A stretch of 64,000 bases of DNA from Alishewanella tabrizica. GTDB taxonomy: Bacteria > Pseudomonadota > Gammaproteobacteria > Enterobacterales > Alteromonadaceae. The DNA lies in contig NZ_BMYR01000001.1 of NCBI RefSeq assembly GCF_014652375.1, forward strand, positions 452,081 to 516,080, written 5' to 3'. The notes under the pieces were generated by a model. It did no database searches and was not told the origin of the DNA. It worked only from the letters and a program-made list of their open reading frames with translations. This document shows positions 20,950-31,168 of this stretch, in pieces. Each line of letters opens with the position of its first letter. Position 1 is the stretch's first letter. Made by a program: the position numbers and the translations under genes.

Positions 20950-21690
20950 TTACTGTAAATTTTCAGCGTGGTCGATGACTGTACCTTCTTCTTCGCCCAT
21001 AATCACCCGCTTCAACGCACCGGGTTTGTTCATATTGAACACCCGAATTTGTAAATTATGATCGCGTGCTAAGGTAAACGCAGCCAAATCCATTACTTTT
21101 AACTCTTTATCTAACACTTCATTATAGGTAAGTTGGCTGTAGAGTGTAGCGGTCGGATCTTTAACCGGATCGGCAGAGTAAACACCTTCAACCTTGGTCG
21201 CCTTTAACACGGCATCGGCTTCAATTTCAATACCGCGCAAACATGCTGCAGAATCGGTAGTAAAAAATGGATTACCGGTGCCCGCAGAAAAAATGACAAC
21301 TCGGCCTGATTTTAACAAACTAATCGCTTCTGCCCAGCTATAATTGTCACAAACACCATTTAAGGGAATAGCACTCATCATCCGCGCGTTTACGTAAGCA
21401 CGGTGCAGTGCGTCACGCATGGCTAAGCCGTTCATCACAGTAGCTAACATGCCCATATGATCGCCTACGACGCGGTTCATCCCCGCTTTCGCTAAGCCTT
21501 CACCGCGAAAAATATTACCGCCGCCGATAACAATACCTACTTGTACGCCAAGCTCAACCAATTCTTTAATTTCTTGCGCCATACGATCTAGCACTTTGGG
21601 ATCAATACCAAAGCCTTCATCTCCCATTAGGGCTTCACCGCTAAGTTTAAGTAGAATGCGACGGTAGGTTGGTTTTGGATTGGTGCTCAT
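20950..21690 (-). CDS. pyrH: UMP kinase
   Basis: PyrH phosphorylates UMP to UDP and is feedback regulated by UTP and GTP in enterobacteria. It is an amino-acid-kinase-fold protein: [14 protein letters not shown] near residue 10, [12 protein letters not shown], and [15 protein letters not shown] in the phosphate-acceptor region. Start ATG 21690 (MSTNPKPTY) has GGGGTA upstream and gives 246 residues; an upstream in-frame ATG at 21726 lies within the tsf terminator region and is rejected. It precedes frr, as in most proteobacteria. Confidence 0.96.
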   Translation of the reverse strand: MSTNPKPTYRRILLKLSGEALMGDEGFGIDPKVLDRMAQEIKELVELGVQVGIVIGGGNIFRGEGLAKAGMNRVVGDHMGMLATVMNGLAMRDALHRAYVNARMMSAIPLNGVCDNYSWAEAISLLKSGRVVIFSAGTGNPFFTTDSAACLRGIEIEADAVLKATKVEGVYSADPVKDPTATLYSQLTYNEVLDKELKVMDLAAFTLARDHNLQIRVFNMNKPGALKRVIMGEEEGTVIDHAENLQ

Positions 21691-21723
21691 AGTTACCCCA
21701 TTAGGCTCATTATATTGGTCGGG

Positions 21724-21753
21724 CAAAAAAAAACCGCGACGGAAGTCGCGGTT
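21724..21753 (-). terminator. intrinsic terminator after tsf
   Basis: Stem AACCGCGAC / GTCGCGGTT (9 bp, tetraloop TTCC on the transcribed minus strand) followed by a run of eight T residues. It lies between tsf and pyrH and marks the end of the rpsB-tsf transcript. Confidence 0.9.
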
Positions 21754-21789
21754 ATTTTAACGTTTTTCAGTGCATTGCTAAAGTGCAAA

Positions 21790-22662
21790 TTACTTTTTAG
21801 CCGCAGCGATTTGCGCAGCAACTTCAGCAGCGAAGTCTTCTTCTTTCTTTTCAATACCTTCGCCTACTTCTAAGCGAATGAAAGAAACAGCCTTAGCAGA
21901 ATTTTGCTTTAAGAATTCGCCAGTCGTGATTGACGGATCTTTCACGAACGGTTGACCTGTTAAGCTCACTTCGCCCGTGAATTTCGTCATGCGGCCCGCA
22001 ACCATCTTCTCAGCGATTTCTTGTGGCTTACCAGAGTTCACCGCGATATCGATCTGAATTTGACGCTCGCGCTCAACCACTTCAGCAGATACATCTTCTG
22101 GGTTAACGTAGCTTGGGTTGTTAGCAGCAACGTGCATCGCAACGTCTTTCGCGATCTCTTCGTTACCGCCTTCTAACACGGCTAATACACCGATACGGCC
22201 AGAGTGAATGTACTGACCGATTACCGCGCCAGCAACTTTGGCAATACGACGTACGTTGATGTTTTCACCAATTTTAGCAACTAAAGTCGCACGGGTATCT
22301 TCAACAGAGGTACCGTTCAAATCAGCGGCCAATAAGGCTTCTACGCTGTCGATGTTCTGTGCTTGTGCTAAATCAGCTACGCTGTTAGCAAAGGCTAAGA
22401 AGCTCGCATCACGTGCTACGAAGTCAGTTTCACAGTTAAATTCAATAGCAATACCAACACCGTTAGCAACACGGGTGATAACAACACCTTCAGCAGCAAT
22501 ACGGCCAGCTTTCTTGGCAGCTTTGGCTAAGCCACTTTTACGCATCGCGTCGATTGCCGCTTCGATGTCACCCGCGGTCTCTTCCAATGCTTTTTTACAA
22601 TCCATCATGCCAGCGCCAGTGCGCTCGCGCAGTTCTTTTACTAAAGCGGCAGTTACAGCCAT
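21790..22662 (-). CDS. tsf: elongation factor Ts
   Basis: EF-Ts is the nucleotide exchange factor for EF-Tu. The N-terminal UBA-like domain holds [21 protein letters not shown]; the core includes [10 protein letters not shown] and [10 protein letters not shown]. Start ATG 22662 has GAGGAAG eight bases upstream and yields 290 residues, close to the E. coli 283. Codon use is strongly biased, as expected for a highly expressed gene. It follows rpsB by 107 bp, with a hairpin in between. Confidence 0.97.
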   Translation of the reverse strand: MAVTAALVKELRERTGAGMMDCKKALEETAGDIEAAIDAMRKSGLAKAAKKAGRIAAEGVVITRVANGVGIAIEFNCETDFVARDASFLAFANSVADLAQAQNIDSVEALLAADLNGTSVEDTRATLVAKIGENINVRRIAKVAGAVIGQYIHSGRIGVLAVLEGGNEEIAKDVAMHVAANNPSYVNPEDVSAEVVERERQIQIDIAVNSGKPQEIAEKMVAGRMTKFTGEVSLTGQPFVKDPSITTGEFLKQNSAKAVSFIRLEVGEGIEKKEEDFAAEVAAQIAAAKK

Positions 22663-22691
22663 GAGTGCTTCCTCGTAATTGAGTTCAGACA

Positions 22692-22713
22692 AACAGGGGC
22701 TTACGCCCCTGTT
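22692..22713 (-). promoter_or_regulatory. rpsB-tsf intercistronic hairpin
   Basis: A perfect 9-bp stem, AACAGGGGC / GCCCCTGTT with a 4-nt loop, lies between rpsB and tsf. On the transcribed strand only TTTGTCTG follows, so it is not a strong terminator. It may act as an attenuator or processing/stability element setting the S2 to EF-Ts ratio. Confidence 0.5.
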
Positions 22714-22769
22714 GCAAAGTGATCCTGTATTTCAGCTGGTAATATTAAGCGCAGCTGATGACAGAAAAA

Positions 22770-23498
22770 TTATTCTGCTTCAACGAAGGCTTCAGCTTCA
22801 GCTTGCACTTCGATGTTTTTGTCACGACCTTCCTGAATCGCTAGGCTTACCGCACCCAGGTATAACTGGATAGCACGGATAGCGTCGTCGTTACCAGGGA
22901 TTACGTAATCAACACCTTTAGGATCTGAGTTAGTATCAACGATTGATACCACAGGGATACCCAGGTTGTTGGCTTCTTTGATAGCAATGTGTTCGTGGTC
23001 AGCATCGATAACGAACAGCACGTCTGGCAAGCCGCCCATATCTTTAATACCGCCTAAGCTCTTTTCCAGCTTGTCCATCTCACGCGTACGGTCTAAAGCT
23101 TCTTTTTTAGTCAGCTTGTCGAAAGTACCGTCTTGGCTTTGCGATTCAAGATCTTTTAAGCGCTTGATTGACTGACGCACAGTTTTCCAGTTAGTTAACA
23201 TACCACCTAACCAACGGTGATTTACGTAGAACTGGTCAACATTAATTGCGGCTTCTTTGATTGCTTCTGAGGCTGCGCGCTTAGTACCTACGAACAGGAT
23301 TTTACCTTTTTTTGCAGATACTTGCTGGATGAACGCTAAGGCGTCATTCATCATAGGAACAGTTTGTTCTAAGTTGATGATATGAACACGGTTACGAGCA
23401 CCGAAAATGAATGGCTTCATTTTTGGGTTCCAGTAACGAGTTTGGTGACCGAAGTGAACGCCCGCTTGGAGCATGTCGCGCATAGAAACTTTTGCCAT
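22770..23498 (-). CDS. rpsB: 30S ribosomal protein S2
   Basis: S2 is a late-assembling small-subunit protein that recruits S1. The 242 residues start [19 protein letters not shown], the canonical N-terminus, with later blocks [12 protein letters not shown] and [13 protein letters not shown]. The start at 23498 is fixed by family alignment and CAGGAAA upstream; an open frame extends to 23591 but covers the structured leader. Codon use is strongly biased. S2 usually represses its own operon through the leader. Confidence 0.97.
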   Translation of the reverse strand: MAKVSMRDMLQAGVHFGHQTRYWNPKMKPFIFGARNRVHIINLEQTVPMMNDALAFIQQVSAKKGKILFVGTKRAASEAIKEAAINVDQFYVNHRWLGGMLTNWKTVRQSIKRLKDLESQSQDGTFDKLTKKEALDRTREMDKLEKSLGGIKDMGGLPDVLFVIDADHEHIAIKEANNLGIPVVSIVDTNSDPKGVDYVIPGNDDAIRAIQLYLGAVSLAIQEGRDKNIEVQAEAEAFVEAE

Positions 23499-23630
23499 GA
23501 TATATTTTCCTGTTAAGGGGTTAGGCCTCCATGCATCCCATATGCCGACTAAAACTGTCGTTTTAGCACCCCGGAATATGTGTCGATGCATGTGTGTTAT
23601 TTAATTAAGGTTAATGCAATCCGCTAAGCA
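23499..23630 (-). promoter_or_regulatory. rpsB 5' leader (candidate S2 autoregulatory RNA)
   Basis: From the predicted start of transcription near 23630 the leader runs about 130 nt to the rpsB ATG. It contains the hairpin CTAAAAC-GACA-GTTTTAG and a CCGGGGTGC stretch that could pair with TAACCCCC closer to the ATG. In E. coli the equivalent region between map and rpsB is known as t44 and is the S2-responsive leader. Position and shape agree; the fold itself was not computed. Confidence 0.5.
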
Positions 23631-23636
23631 AAGACG

Positions 23637-23665
23637 TTATTACTTATCACGAGAAATTCTGTAAA
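23637..23665 (-). promoter_or_regulatory. rpsB-tsf promoter
   Basis: On the minus strand TTTACA and TAATAA are separated by exactly 17 bp, a good sigma-70 promoter, in the region between the divergent rpsB and map genes. Confidence 0.6.
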
Positions 23666-23809
23666 GCTACAGACCTACAGCGTTAAGTTAGGGTACAATG
23701 CAAATTACGAAATTGCGGCGCGCTTTATACCATAGTAAGCTCGCAAACACAATGAAATGTGTAATTTTACAGCAGTCGCTACTGGATAGATTTACAAGAG
23801 AGAGCAGGC

Positions 23810-24598
23810 ATGACAGCACCGATCAAAACCTTGGCCGAAATTGAAAAAATGCGTATTGCCGGCCGTTTAGCCGCCGACGTGCTAGAAATGATCGAGCCGC
23901 ACGTACAAGCGGGTATTACCACGGATGAGCTTAACACCATCTGCCACAACTATATTGTTGATGTGCAACAGGCAATCCCTGCGCCACTTAATTATCACGG
24001 CTTCCCAAAGTCTATTTGTACCTCAGTGAATCAGGTTATTTGCCACGGCATTCCAAACGACAAAGCCTTAAAAGACGGTGATATCATCAATATTGATATC
24101 ACGGTAATTAAAGATGGCTATCATGGCGATACCTCGAAAATGTTTGTGGTCGGTAAACCGAGCATTATGGCCGAACGGCTAATTCGAGTAACACAAGAAG
24201 CCATGTACTTAGGCATCAAAAAAGTGAAAGATGGCGCACGCTTAGGTGATATTGGTTTTGTTATTCAGCAACACGCTGAAAAACACAGTTATTCTATTGT
24301 CCGTGAGTATTGTGGTCATGGTATCGGCGCCGTGTTTCATGAAGAGCCGCAAGTGCTACATTACGGTAAACCGGGTACTGGCGAAGTGTTAAAAAGCGGT
24401 ATGTGTTTAACCATAGAACCGATGGTCAATGCCGGTGGCCGCCATAGCAAGTTACTCAAAGATGGCTGGACCGTTGTAACTAAAGATCGCAGTCTATCAG
24501 CACAGTTTGAACACACTATTTTAGTCACCGATACCGGTTGCGAAATTCTTACCTTACGTAGCGATGATACTATTGATCGTATTGTTATCGCAGAATAA
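23810..24598 (+). CDS. map: type I methionine aminopeptidase
   Basis: Map removes the initiator methionine when the second residue is small. The 262-residue pita-bread fold shows the dinuclear metal ligands: the two Asp in INIDITV and GYHGDTSKMF, the His in CGHGIG, and Glu in TIEPMVN and FEHTILV. AGAGAG precedes the ATG. It is divergent from rpsB, the conserved arrangement, and begins a map-glnD-dapD run. Confidence 0.97.
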   Translation: MTAPIKTLAEIEKMRIAGRLAADVLEMIEPHVQAGITTDELNTICHNYIVDVQQAIPAPLNYHGFPKSICTSVNQVICHGIPNDKALKDGDIINIDITVIKDGYHGDTSKMFVVGKPSIMAERLIRVTQEAMYLGIKKVKDGARLGDIGFVIQQHAEKHSYSIVREYCGHGIGAVFHEEPQVLHYGKPGTGEVLKSGMCLTIEPMVNAGGRHSKLLKDGWTVVTKDRSLSAQFEHTILVTDTGCEILTLRSDDTIDRIVIAE

Positions 24599-24618
24599 GC
24601 CCTTTTAAGGAGTAACAT

Positions 24619-27243
24619 GTGACCCAGGCCCTGAGTTTTAACCGCCCGCTGCCCGACCATTACTCCCTTGATGGCTATAAAAAGCACTTTGCTGATTTTC
24701 AAGAGTTTCAAGCGCGTGCCTTTCATAGCCAACCGATTAATACGCTGGTTAAAGCGCGGGCACGTTTCGTCGATGACGTTTTGTTGGAACTCTGGCAACA
24801 CTGTGATTTAGCGAAAGATAAAAGTATCAGTTTACTTGCCGTAGGCGGTTATGGCCGCGGCGAGCTGCATCCTTGTTCTGACATTGACTTATTGTTATTG
24901 GTTGATAAGAGACCAGGTAGTGTGCAACAAGAGGCTATTTCGCGCTTTATAACCTTGCTGTGGGACTTACGTTTAGAGGTCGGCCACAGTGTTCGCACCT
25001 ATAAAGAAACCCTCAGCCTAGGTAAAGACGACATTACTATCGCGACTAACTTATTAGAAATGCGTCTACTCACCGGCAATAAAACGCTGTTTAATGAGCT
25101 ACAGCAAGCCGTGATGGCTGATAACTTTTGGAGTAGCCAAGCCTTTTTTCAAGCCAAACGGCATGAGCAACAACAACGCCATGCGCAGTATCATGGTACC
25201 GCTTACAATCTAGAACCCAATTTAAAAGCCAACCCCGGTGGCCTTCGGGATATTCAAACCATTGGCTGGGTGGCCAAAAAGCACTTTAATACCCGCACCA
25301 TGCGGGAGTTAGTGGCCTATCAGTATCTGACCGAAGATGAATACCAAGAGCTGATGGAGTGTGAAGCGTATTTATGGCAAATGCGCTTTGCCCTGCATTT
25401 AGAAGCGGGGCGGAATGAAAACCGCATTTTGTTTGATTATCAGCCCGCTGCCGCAGATCGTTTAGGGTTTGGCGCCGACGGTAAAGCCTCTGTTGAACGG
25501 ATGATGAAGCGATTTTTCCGTACAGTCCAGCGTGTCAGCGAGTTAAACGAGATGCTATTGCAGCATTTTGAAGGCAGTATTTTAAATTCGCAGCAAACAG
25601 TCAAAGTAAGTCAGTTAGATGATTACTTTGAACTGCATGGCCATTTAATTAAAGCCAGCGATAATGCCGTTTTTGCACGGCGCGACAACCTGCTTCGGCT
25701 ATTCTGGCATATTGCGAATAATTCTAATATTACCGGCGTGCACTCCACCACGATCCGCTTAATTCGCCAGGTTCGGCGACGTTTAATGGGTGATTTGCAA
25801 GATTACGAAGCCTGTCGCCAATTATTCTTAACCTTGTTACGCCATCCACGCGGTATGGATAAAGCCATTACGCTGATGCATCGCTACGGTATTTTGGCCG
25901 CCTATTTACCGCAGTGGCGCAATATTGAAGGGCAGATGCAATTTGATCTCTTCCACGCTTACACCGTGGATGAACATACCCATCGCCTCTTAAAAAATCT
26001 GTATAAATACAGCTTGCCCGAACACGAAAGTGAGTTTCCCCTGTGCAGTGATATCGTTAAAAAAATGGAAAAGCCAGAATTGTTGTATCTGGCAGGCATT
26101 TTCCACGACATCGCCAAAGGGCGCGGCGGCGATCACTCTGAATTGGGCGCAATGGATGTGCGCGAGTTTGCCAAACTGCATAAACTCAGTGAATTTGACA
26201 GCAAACTGATTGCATGGTTAGTGGAGCATCACTTGCTGATGTCAGTAACCGCGCAGCGACGCGATATTCATGATCCTCAAGTGGTAGCAGAATTTGCCGA
26301 GAAAGTTCGCGATGAAACCCGCTTAAATTATTTATATTGCCTAACATTAGCCGATATTCGCGCCACCAATGATAATTTGTGGAATGATTGGAAAGGTTCC
26401 TTATTACGTGAACTGTTCTTAGCCACGCAAAAAGCGTTTCGTCGCGGTTTGGAAAAACCCATGGACTTACGCGATCTGATCCGTGAACACCAAGCCGAAG
26501 CGCTGCCATTGCTGATTAAGCAAACTTTTATCGAAAGTGAAATACTGCACTTGTGGAGCCGGATCAAAGCGGATTACTTTGCCCGTTATAGCCCGAAACA
26601 AATTGTGTGGCACTGTGAGCATATTTTACGCCACAGAAACACCGATGAACCGCTGGTATTAGTGAGTAAAGCGGCGATTAAAGGCGGCACCCAAGTTTTT
26701 GTGTATACCAAAGATCAACCGGGGTTATTCGCCCGCATGGTGGCCGCGCTAGACAGTAAAAAAGTGAATATTTTTGATGCGCAAATAATGACTAACAAAG
26801 ACGGCTTTGCGATGGATACCTTTGTGGTATTGGAGCAAAACGGCGAGGCCGTTACTTCCCCTTCTCGACAACAAAGCATCAAAAAAGCCTTAGAGCAATT
26901 TATTGCCGGCAAGCCAGATTTTTCGCGGCAAAAACCGCGTTTATCTCGGCAAATGCGACAATTCACCGTTCCCCCTAAAGTTGTATTTTTACCGGGGAAT
27001 ACCAAGCATCGTACTATGTTAGAAATGGCCGCCTTAGATACGCCTGGCTTACTGTACGATATTGGTCAGGTCTTTCAGCAATGTGGTGTGAATATTCATG
27101 CCGCGAAAATTACCACTATTGGCGAACGTGCCGAAGACTTTTTCTTAATTTCCAATGATCAAGACGATGCTTTAACTCCTGAGCAACAAAGCCAGTTAAA
27201 GCGTAGTTTGATCGAACAACTCTCACAGCAAACAGAAGGCTAA
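24619..27243 (+). CDS. glnD: bifunctional uridylyltransferase/uridylyl-removing enzyme GlnD
   Basis: GlnD senses glutamine and adds or removes UMP on the PII proteins, controlling nitrogen metabolism. The 874 residues contain, in order, the nucleotidyltransferase site [19 protein letters not shown] (about 75-93), the PII-uridylyltransferase helical region, the HD hydrolase domain with [14 protein letters not shown] (about 500) and two C-terminal ACT domains (from [12 protein letters not shown] and [13 protein letters not shown]). Translation starts at GTG 24619, six bases after AAGGAG. It follows map by 20 bp. Confidence 0.96.
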   Translation: MTQALSFNRPLPDHYSLDGYKKHFADFQEFQARAFHSQPINTLVKARARFVDDVLLELWQHCDLAKDKSISLLAVGGYGRGELHPCSDIDLLLLVDKRPGSVQQEAISRFITLLWDLRLEVGHSVRTYKETLSLGKDDITIATNLLEMRLLTGNKTLFNELQQAVMADNFWSSQAFFQAKRHEQQQRHAQYHGTAYNLEPNLKANPGGLRDIQTIGWVAKKHFNTRTMRELVAYQYLTEDEYQELMECEAYLWQMRFALHLEAGRNENRILFDYQPAAADRLGFGADGKASVERMMKRFFRTVQRVSELNEMLLQHFEGSILNSQQTVKVSQLDDYFELHGHLIKASDNAVFARRDNLLRLFWHIANNSNITGVHSTTIRLIRQVRRRLMGDLQDYEACRQLFLTLLRHPRGMDKAITLMHRYGILAAYLPQWRNIEGQMQFDLFHAYTVDEHTHRLLKNLYKYSLPEHESEFPLCSDIVKKMEKPELLYLAGIFHDIAKGRGGDHSELGAMDVREFAKLHKLSEFDSKLIAWLVEHHLLMSVTAQRRDIHDPQVVAEFAEKVRDETRLNYLYCLTLADIRATNDNLWNDWKGSLLRELFLATQKAFRRGLEKPMDLRDLIREHQAEALPLLIKQTFIESEILHLWSRIKADYFARYSPKQIVWHCEHILRHRNTDEPLVLVSKAAIKGGTQVFVYTKDQPGLFARMVAALDSKKVNIFDAQIMTNKDGFAMDTFVVLEQNGEAVTSPSRQQSIKKALEQFIAGKPDFSRQKPRLSRQMRQFTVPPKVVFLPGNTKHRTMLEMAALDTPGLLYDIGQVFQQCGVNIHAAKITTIGERAEDFFLISNDQDDALTPEQQSQLKRSLIEQLSQQTEG

Positions 27244-27251
27244 ATAAACCG

Positions 27252-28079
27252 ATGTCTGATTTAAAAAACCTGATTGAAACCGCATTTGAACAACGCGCTG
27301 ATATTACGCCTAAAACAGCTAGCGCTGAGCTAAAGCAAGCCGTTGAGCAAGTGCTCACGATGTTGGATAACGGCAGCGCTCGCGTAGCCGAAAAGATTGC
27401 TGGAGAATGGGTCGTACATCAGTGGTTGAAAAAGGCGGTGTTACTCTCGTTTCGGATCAATGATAACGAAGTGATGGATGGCGCGGAAAACCGTTTCTTT
27501 GATAAAGTGCCTATGAAATATGCGGCTTATACTGATGCACAATTCCGGGCCGATGGCGTGCGTATTGTGCCACCTGCCGCAGTACGTCGTGGTAGCTACA
27601 TTGGTAAAAATGTGGTTGTGATGCCTTCTTATGTGAACATTGGCGCCTATGTGGGCGAAGGTTCAATGGTCGATACGTGGGCTACCGTAGGCAGCTGCGC
27701 CCAAATTGGTAAAAATGTGCATTTATCTGGTGGCGTTGGTATCGGCGGTGTATTAGAGCCGTTACAAGCCAATCCAACCATTATTGAAGATAATTGTTTT
27801 ATCGGTGCGCGCTCTGAGGTGGTAGAAGGCGTTATTGTTGAAGAAGGTGCAGTATTATCGATGGGTGTTTATATCAGCCAAAGCACTCGGATTTACGATC
27901 GCGAAACCGGCCAAATCACCTATGGCCGCGTACCCGCAGGAGCAGTAGTTGTCCCAGGCACTATCCCTGCAAAAGACGGTAGCCACAGCTTGTATGCTGC
28001 CATTATTGTGAAAAAAGTGGACGCGCAAACCCGGGCTAAAGTGGGTATTAATGCGTTATTACGCAGCATAGACGAGTAA
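27252..28079 (+). CDS. dapD: 2,3,4,5-tetrahydropyridine-2,6-dicarboxylate N-succinyltransferase
   Basis: DapD uses succinyl-CoA to acylate tetrahydrodipicolinate in the lysine and meso-diaminopimelate pathway, feeding peptidoglycan. An N-terminal helical domain is followed by left-handed beta-helix repeats ([43 protein letters not shown]). The 275-residue length equals E. coli at 274. It begins eight bases after glnD and is followed after four bases by a small membrane-protein gene. Confidence 0.97.
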   Translation: MSDLKNLIETAFEQRADITPKTASAELKQAVEQVLTMLDNGSARVAEKIAGEWVVHQWLKKAVLLSFRINDNEVMDGAENRFFDKVPMKYAAYTDAQFRADGVRIVPPAAVRRGSYIGKNVVVMPSYVNIGAYVGEGSMVDTWATVGSCAQIGKNVHLSGGVGIGGVLEPLQANPTIIEDNCFIGARSEVVEGVIVEEGAVLSMGVYISQSTRIYDRETGQITYGRVPAGAVVVPGTIPAKDGSHSLYAAIIVKKVDAQTRAKVGINALLRSIDE

Positions 28080-28083
28080 AATA

Positions 28084-28293
28084 ATGACAAATTTATTAGC
28101 GATAATGGGCCCTGCTTTGCTATTTACCGCGCAGCTACTGTTGTTATTGTCAGCGCTAATTTGCTCGGTATTAATTATTTTTCCGTCTAGTAGCGACGAT
28201 CCCGAAAAAAGGTTTGAGCAACGATTGGAATATGTAATTTTTACTATCGGCACCAGTGTGCTCTGGCTTTTAGTGGCTTTTGCACCTCGCTAG
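28084..28293 (+). CDS. small two-helix membrane protein of unknown function
   Basis: A 69-residue frame begins four bases after the dapD stop and ends 15 bp before a hairpin. It has two hydrophobic segments: LLAIMGPALLFTAQLLLLLS (with the following ALICSVLIIF) and VIFTIGTSVLWLLVAFA, joined by a charged loop containing SSSDDPEKRFEQRLE. No family is recognised and the ribosome site is weak. Close spacing suggests cotranscription with dapD. A real short inner-membrane protein is likely, but not certain. Confidence 0.6.
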   Translation: MTNLLAIMGPALLFTAQLLLLLSALICSVLIIFPSSSDDPEKRFEQRLEYVIFTIGTSVLWLLVAFAPR

Positions 28294-28307
28294 AGCAATG
28301 TGTTAAA

Positions 28308-28337
28308 GCCGTGAAATACTCATGAGTAACTCACGGC
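28308..28337. terminator. bidirectional hairpin between dapD unit and convergent gene
   Basis: GCCGTGA (28308-28314) pairs with TCACGGC (28331-28337), and the loop itself holds the palindrome TACTCATGAGTA, giving an extended hairpin. T-rich sequence follows on the plus strand (TATTTTG). It separates two convergent genes and probably ends both transcripts. Confidence 0.55.
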
Positions 28338-29032
28338 TATTTTGCTACTATTGCTGGTACAGAAATACCTGATATAGCGTCACTGTAGCTTAAGATTATA
28401 CGTAATTGTGCTACACCCTCTTTACGATTAACACGGCTAAATATTGCGCGAATACGTTGAGGTTTGATTGCTGCCCTAAACATTTCTTCAATATGCTGTT
28501 CATTATCACCTGACAACATCACCATACAGAAGCCACCACCGCAGTTAATACGGTGTAAGTCTGCTTGTAATGGACTATCTGCAATGTGCTGGAAAAGCGC
28601 TTGTTCTAATTCATCACGCAGCTTGAAGTCTACATCATGCACAGGCTCTAATGCGTCAACATAGTTATCAAATTCTGATTGCGCTAACATCACTTCCGCG
28701 AGGTTGTAAGGAATTGCGCCCATTTTCTGAGCTTGCTCAACAAAGTCAGTCACTTGTTCTGCGATTGTTGAAGTGGCACTGTCACTACTTGGGGTTACCT
28801 CTGTTTGAAAGACATCTGACTGCGTAAGTTCTGACTGAGTAAGGAAAGTAGTCGTAATTTCAAGGTTTTCTTCAGTGGTAGGCTGCTCAATTGCAACCTT
28901 ATCAGGTTTTGCATTCTTTATTGTAGTAGGTTGTGTTACCTCGTTGGCAAGGGGTTGAAACGATCCAACATACCACCAGAGCATAAAGCCAACAAGCAGG
29001 ACAAAACCAACAAAAACACCTTTTAGAAACAT
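28337..29032 (-). CDS. membrane-anchored periplasmic protein with CxxxxC motif, unknown function
   Basis: The 231-residue protein has one N-terminal hydrophobic segment (about residues 4-26, GVFVGFVLLVGFMLWWYVG), a Thr/Gln/Glu-rich spacer to about 90, and a C-terminal domain of about 130 residues. That domain includes INCGGGFCMVML, a paired-cysteine motif (C-x4-C) like those in several uncharacterised periplasmic proteins where a disulfide is likely. No family is assigned. Inner-membrane anchoring with a periplasmic domain is inferred from the layout. It has its own promoter region, being divergent from cysZ. Confidence 0.7.
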   Translation of the reverse strand: MFLKGVFVGFVLLVGFMLWWYVGSFQPLANEVTQPTTIKNAKPDKVAIEQPTTEENLEITTTFLTQSELTQSDVFQTEVTPSSDSATSTIAEQVTDFVEQAQKMGAIPYNLAEVMLAQSEFDNYVDALEPVHDVDFKLRDELEQALFQHIADSPLQADLHRINCGGGFCMVMLSGDNEQHIEEMFRAAIKPQRIRAIFSRVNRKEGVAQLRIILSYSDAISGISVPAIVAK

Positions 29033-29169
29033 AAAACATCCTTATTTATCACACATAAGACGACAGTAACAGTATTATCCTTGCACAGCAATACCTCGTT
29101 ACGATTTCGCTGCTCAAGCTTACATAAGCAGCGTTATAATGGCGTTATATAAGATGTAAGAGAGCACTT

Positions 29170-29964
29170 ATGGGCTATTTTTTTAAAGGTCTGCGCTTAT
29201 TAGGACAAACGGGACTTAAACGCTTTGTCTTGATCCCGCTACTAATCAATATTGTGATTTTTTTTGCTGCACTTATTTGGTTATGGCAAGTACTACGCAC
29301 GCTGATTAACTCGCTGCAAAGTAGCTTACCTGAATGGTTACATTGGCTGGAATTTCTGCTTATTCCCTTGGGATTATTCTCCCTTATCGTTAGCTTTGCC
29401 TATAGCTTTACGATGGTTGCCAATATCATCGCAGCGCCTTTTAATGGCTTATTAAGTGAAAAAACCGAACAATTGCTCAATGCCCGGCAAGTGGCGCTTA
29501 CCGGGCAAGCGCCAGCCCTGAATCTACCTGATATTACCCTAAAACAATTTATTGCAGATTGCCCAAGAATGTTAGGGCGAGAATGGCAAAAACTTTGTTA
29601 CCTTTTGCCCCGAGCCATAGTGTTGTTTATTCTGTGTTGGTTTATCCCGATTATCGGAGTTGTACTATGGTTTTTATGCAGTGCATGGTTTTATAGTTTG
29701 CAATATATTGATTATCCTTTTGATAATCATCGAATAAGTTTTCTACAATTACGCGCTCAGGTCCGAAGATCACCAAAGTTAAGCCTCTCTTTTGGCAGTG
29801 CTATCGCCGTAGGCAGTATGATCCCGGTCTTTAACTTATTGGTGATGCCGGCAGCCGTCTGTGGCGCTACGGCCATGTGGCATGAACGTTTTGCTGCAGA
29901 ATATGATCCCGCGCTACAAGCCGCGGGAGCACGCAGCTACAAAAAGCTAGATAAATATTGCTAA
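29170..29964 (+). CDS. cysZ: sulfate transporter CysZ
   Basis: CysZ is an inner-membrane protein that brings sulfate into the cell for cysteine synthesis (EI24/CysZ family). The 264 residues show four hydrophobic hairpins (around 20-45, 70-95, 145-180, 215-235) and the family-like start GYFFKGLRLLGQTGLKRFVLIP. Conserved stretches include ANIIAAPFNGLLSEK and FYSLQYIDYPFDNH. AAGAGAG lies upstream of the ATG. No other cys genes are nearby. Its end overlaps the convergent yqcA end by four bases. Confidence 0.92.
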   Translation: MGYFFKGLRLLGQTGLKRFVLIPLLINIVIFFAALIWLWQVLRTLINSLQSSLPEWLHWLEFLLIPLGLFSLIVSFAYSFTMVANIIAAPFNGLLSEKTEQLLNARQVALTGQAPALNLPDITLKQFIADCPRMLGREWQKLCYLLPRAIVLFILCWFIPIIGVVLWFLCSAWFYSLQYIDYPFDNHRISFLQLRAQVRRSPKLSLSFGSAIAVGSMIPVFNLLVMPAAVCGATAMWHERFAAEYDPALQAAGARSYKKLDKYC

Positions 29965-30401
29965 AACTGTTGCGCTAACCAAGGTAATGCCACGTCTTCT
30001 GCTTGTAAGGTCTCGCCTGCGTCAATTTCTAACATAGGCGCTATAGCCTCACCTTGCAATTCTGTCATCAACTCAAATACTTGGCGTCCGGCGGCGCAAA
30101 AGGTGTCGCCATAGCTACTGTCTCCTAACCCTAAGACAGCAAACTTTTTACCGGTTAATAAAGGGAAGCGATCTCGGCAAGCAGCATAAAAAGGAAATAA
30201 GCTGTCAGGAATATCACCTTGCCCAGTAGTCGAACTAATGATAAGCCAGCAATCTGCATTAAAAGCTAAAACGGCATCCAGGTCAGCAGGTTGAAACCAT
30301 TGCACCTGATAGCCTTTGCCTTGTAATAAAGGTAAAGCTTGTTCTGCGACATATTCTGCACCGCCGTAGACACTGCCTACCATTATTGCGATTTTTTGCA
30401 T
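29961..30401 (-). CDS. yqcA: flavodoxin YqcA
   Basis: A short-chain flavodoxin of 146 residues that binds FMN. The phosphate loop is GSVYGGAEYVAE near residue 8, and the flavin-contact loops are SSTTGQGDIPDSL and GLGDSSYGDTFC. These resemble E. coli YqcA more than MioC, and the operon with truC and yqcC confirms YqcA. Its electron partner is unknown. The start overlaps the end of truC by 19 bases, so translation is coupled. Confidence 0.9.
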   Translation of the reverse strand: MQKIAIMVGSVYGGAEYVAEQALPLLQGKGYQVQWFQPADLDAVLAFNADCWLIISSTTGQGDIPDSLFPFYAACRDRFPLLTGKKFAVLGLGDSSYGDTFCAAGRQVFELMTELQGEAIAPMLEIDAGETLQAEDVALPWLAQQF

Positions 30402-31168
30402 GGTTCTTGCTCCAAAAATTGGTTAAACATTGTTTGATAATATGCTGGCTCCGTTGGCCAAGCAAACTGCGCGAACAGCAGGGCCAATTCAGCTAAACCG
30501 GCATGCAACGTTAAGTTAACGCCAGTGACAGGATGCGGAAACCGCAAGGTATAGGCACAGAGTAATAATCGTGTATTTGCAAATTGCGTTTTAAAAAATG
30601 CATTATGCTTCCCATCACCATGGCTAGTATCACCGACAATAGGGTGGCGTAAATGGGCAAGATGCCGCCGCAACTGATGTTTTCGGCCCGTAAGAGGTTG
30701 TAATGCCACTAAGCTATAGCGAGCTGTCGCATAACGCCCAACAGAAAAAGGTAGTTCAACAGTATGCAGCGGTTGATACCGCGTAACAGCCTCTTGAGCT
30801 GGTTTATCTTGCCGCGCAAACTTGTCAGCAATATTATCAAGCTGTTCTTTCAGAGGATAGTCGAGGGTACCTGCCGTCTTCAAAAATCCTCTAATAACGG
30901 CAAGATACCCTTTTTGCCAATGTCCTGCGACGATTTGCTCGCCTAACGCACGCGCAATTTCAGCAGACAAGGCGAAAACGAGTATACCCGACGTGGGTTT
31001 ATCTAAGCGATGAACTGGATAAACATGTTGGCCCAGTTGATCTCGCAAACGTTGTAACACAAATTCCGTTTCGTGTTTATCCAAGAAAGAGCGATGAACT
31101 AACATGCCACTGGGTTTATCTACCACCACCAGGTACGCGTCTTGATACAAAATCGTTAATTCAGACAC
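30383..31168 (-). CDS. truC: tRNA pseudouridine(65) synthase TruC
   Basis: TruC makes pseudouridine at position 65 of certain tRNAs (RluA family). The catalytic Asp is in HRLDKPTSGILVFA, near residue 55. Conserved RluA blocks GRKHQLRRHLAHLRHPIVGD and LCAYTLRFPHP follow. The 261-residue length is normal. It overlaps yqcC upstream by 13 bases and yqcA downstream by 19, giving a three-gene operon yqcC-truC-yqcA identical in order to that of E. coli. Confidence 0.94.
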   Translation of the reverse strand: MSELTILYQDAYLVVVDKPSGMLVHRSFLDKHETEFVLQRLRDQLGQHVYPVHRLDKPTSGILVFALSAEIARALGEQIVAGHWQKGYLAVIRGFLKTAGTLDYPLKEQLDNIADKFARQDKPAQEAVTRYQPLHTVELPFSVGRYATARYSLVALQPLTGRKHQLRRHLAHLRHPIVGDTSHGDGKHNAFFKTQFANTRLLLCAYTLRFPHPVTGVNLTLHAGLAELALLFAQFAWPTEPAYYQTMFNQFLEQEPCKKSQ

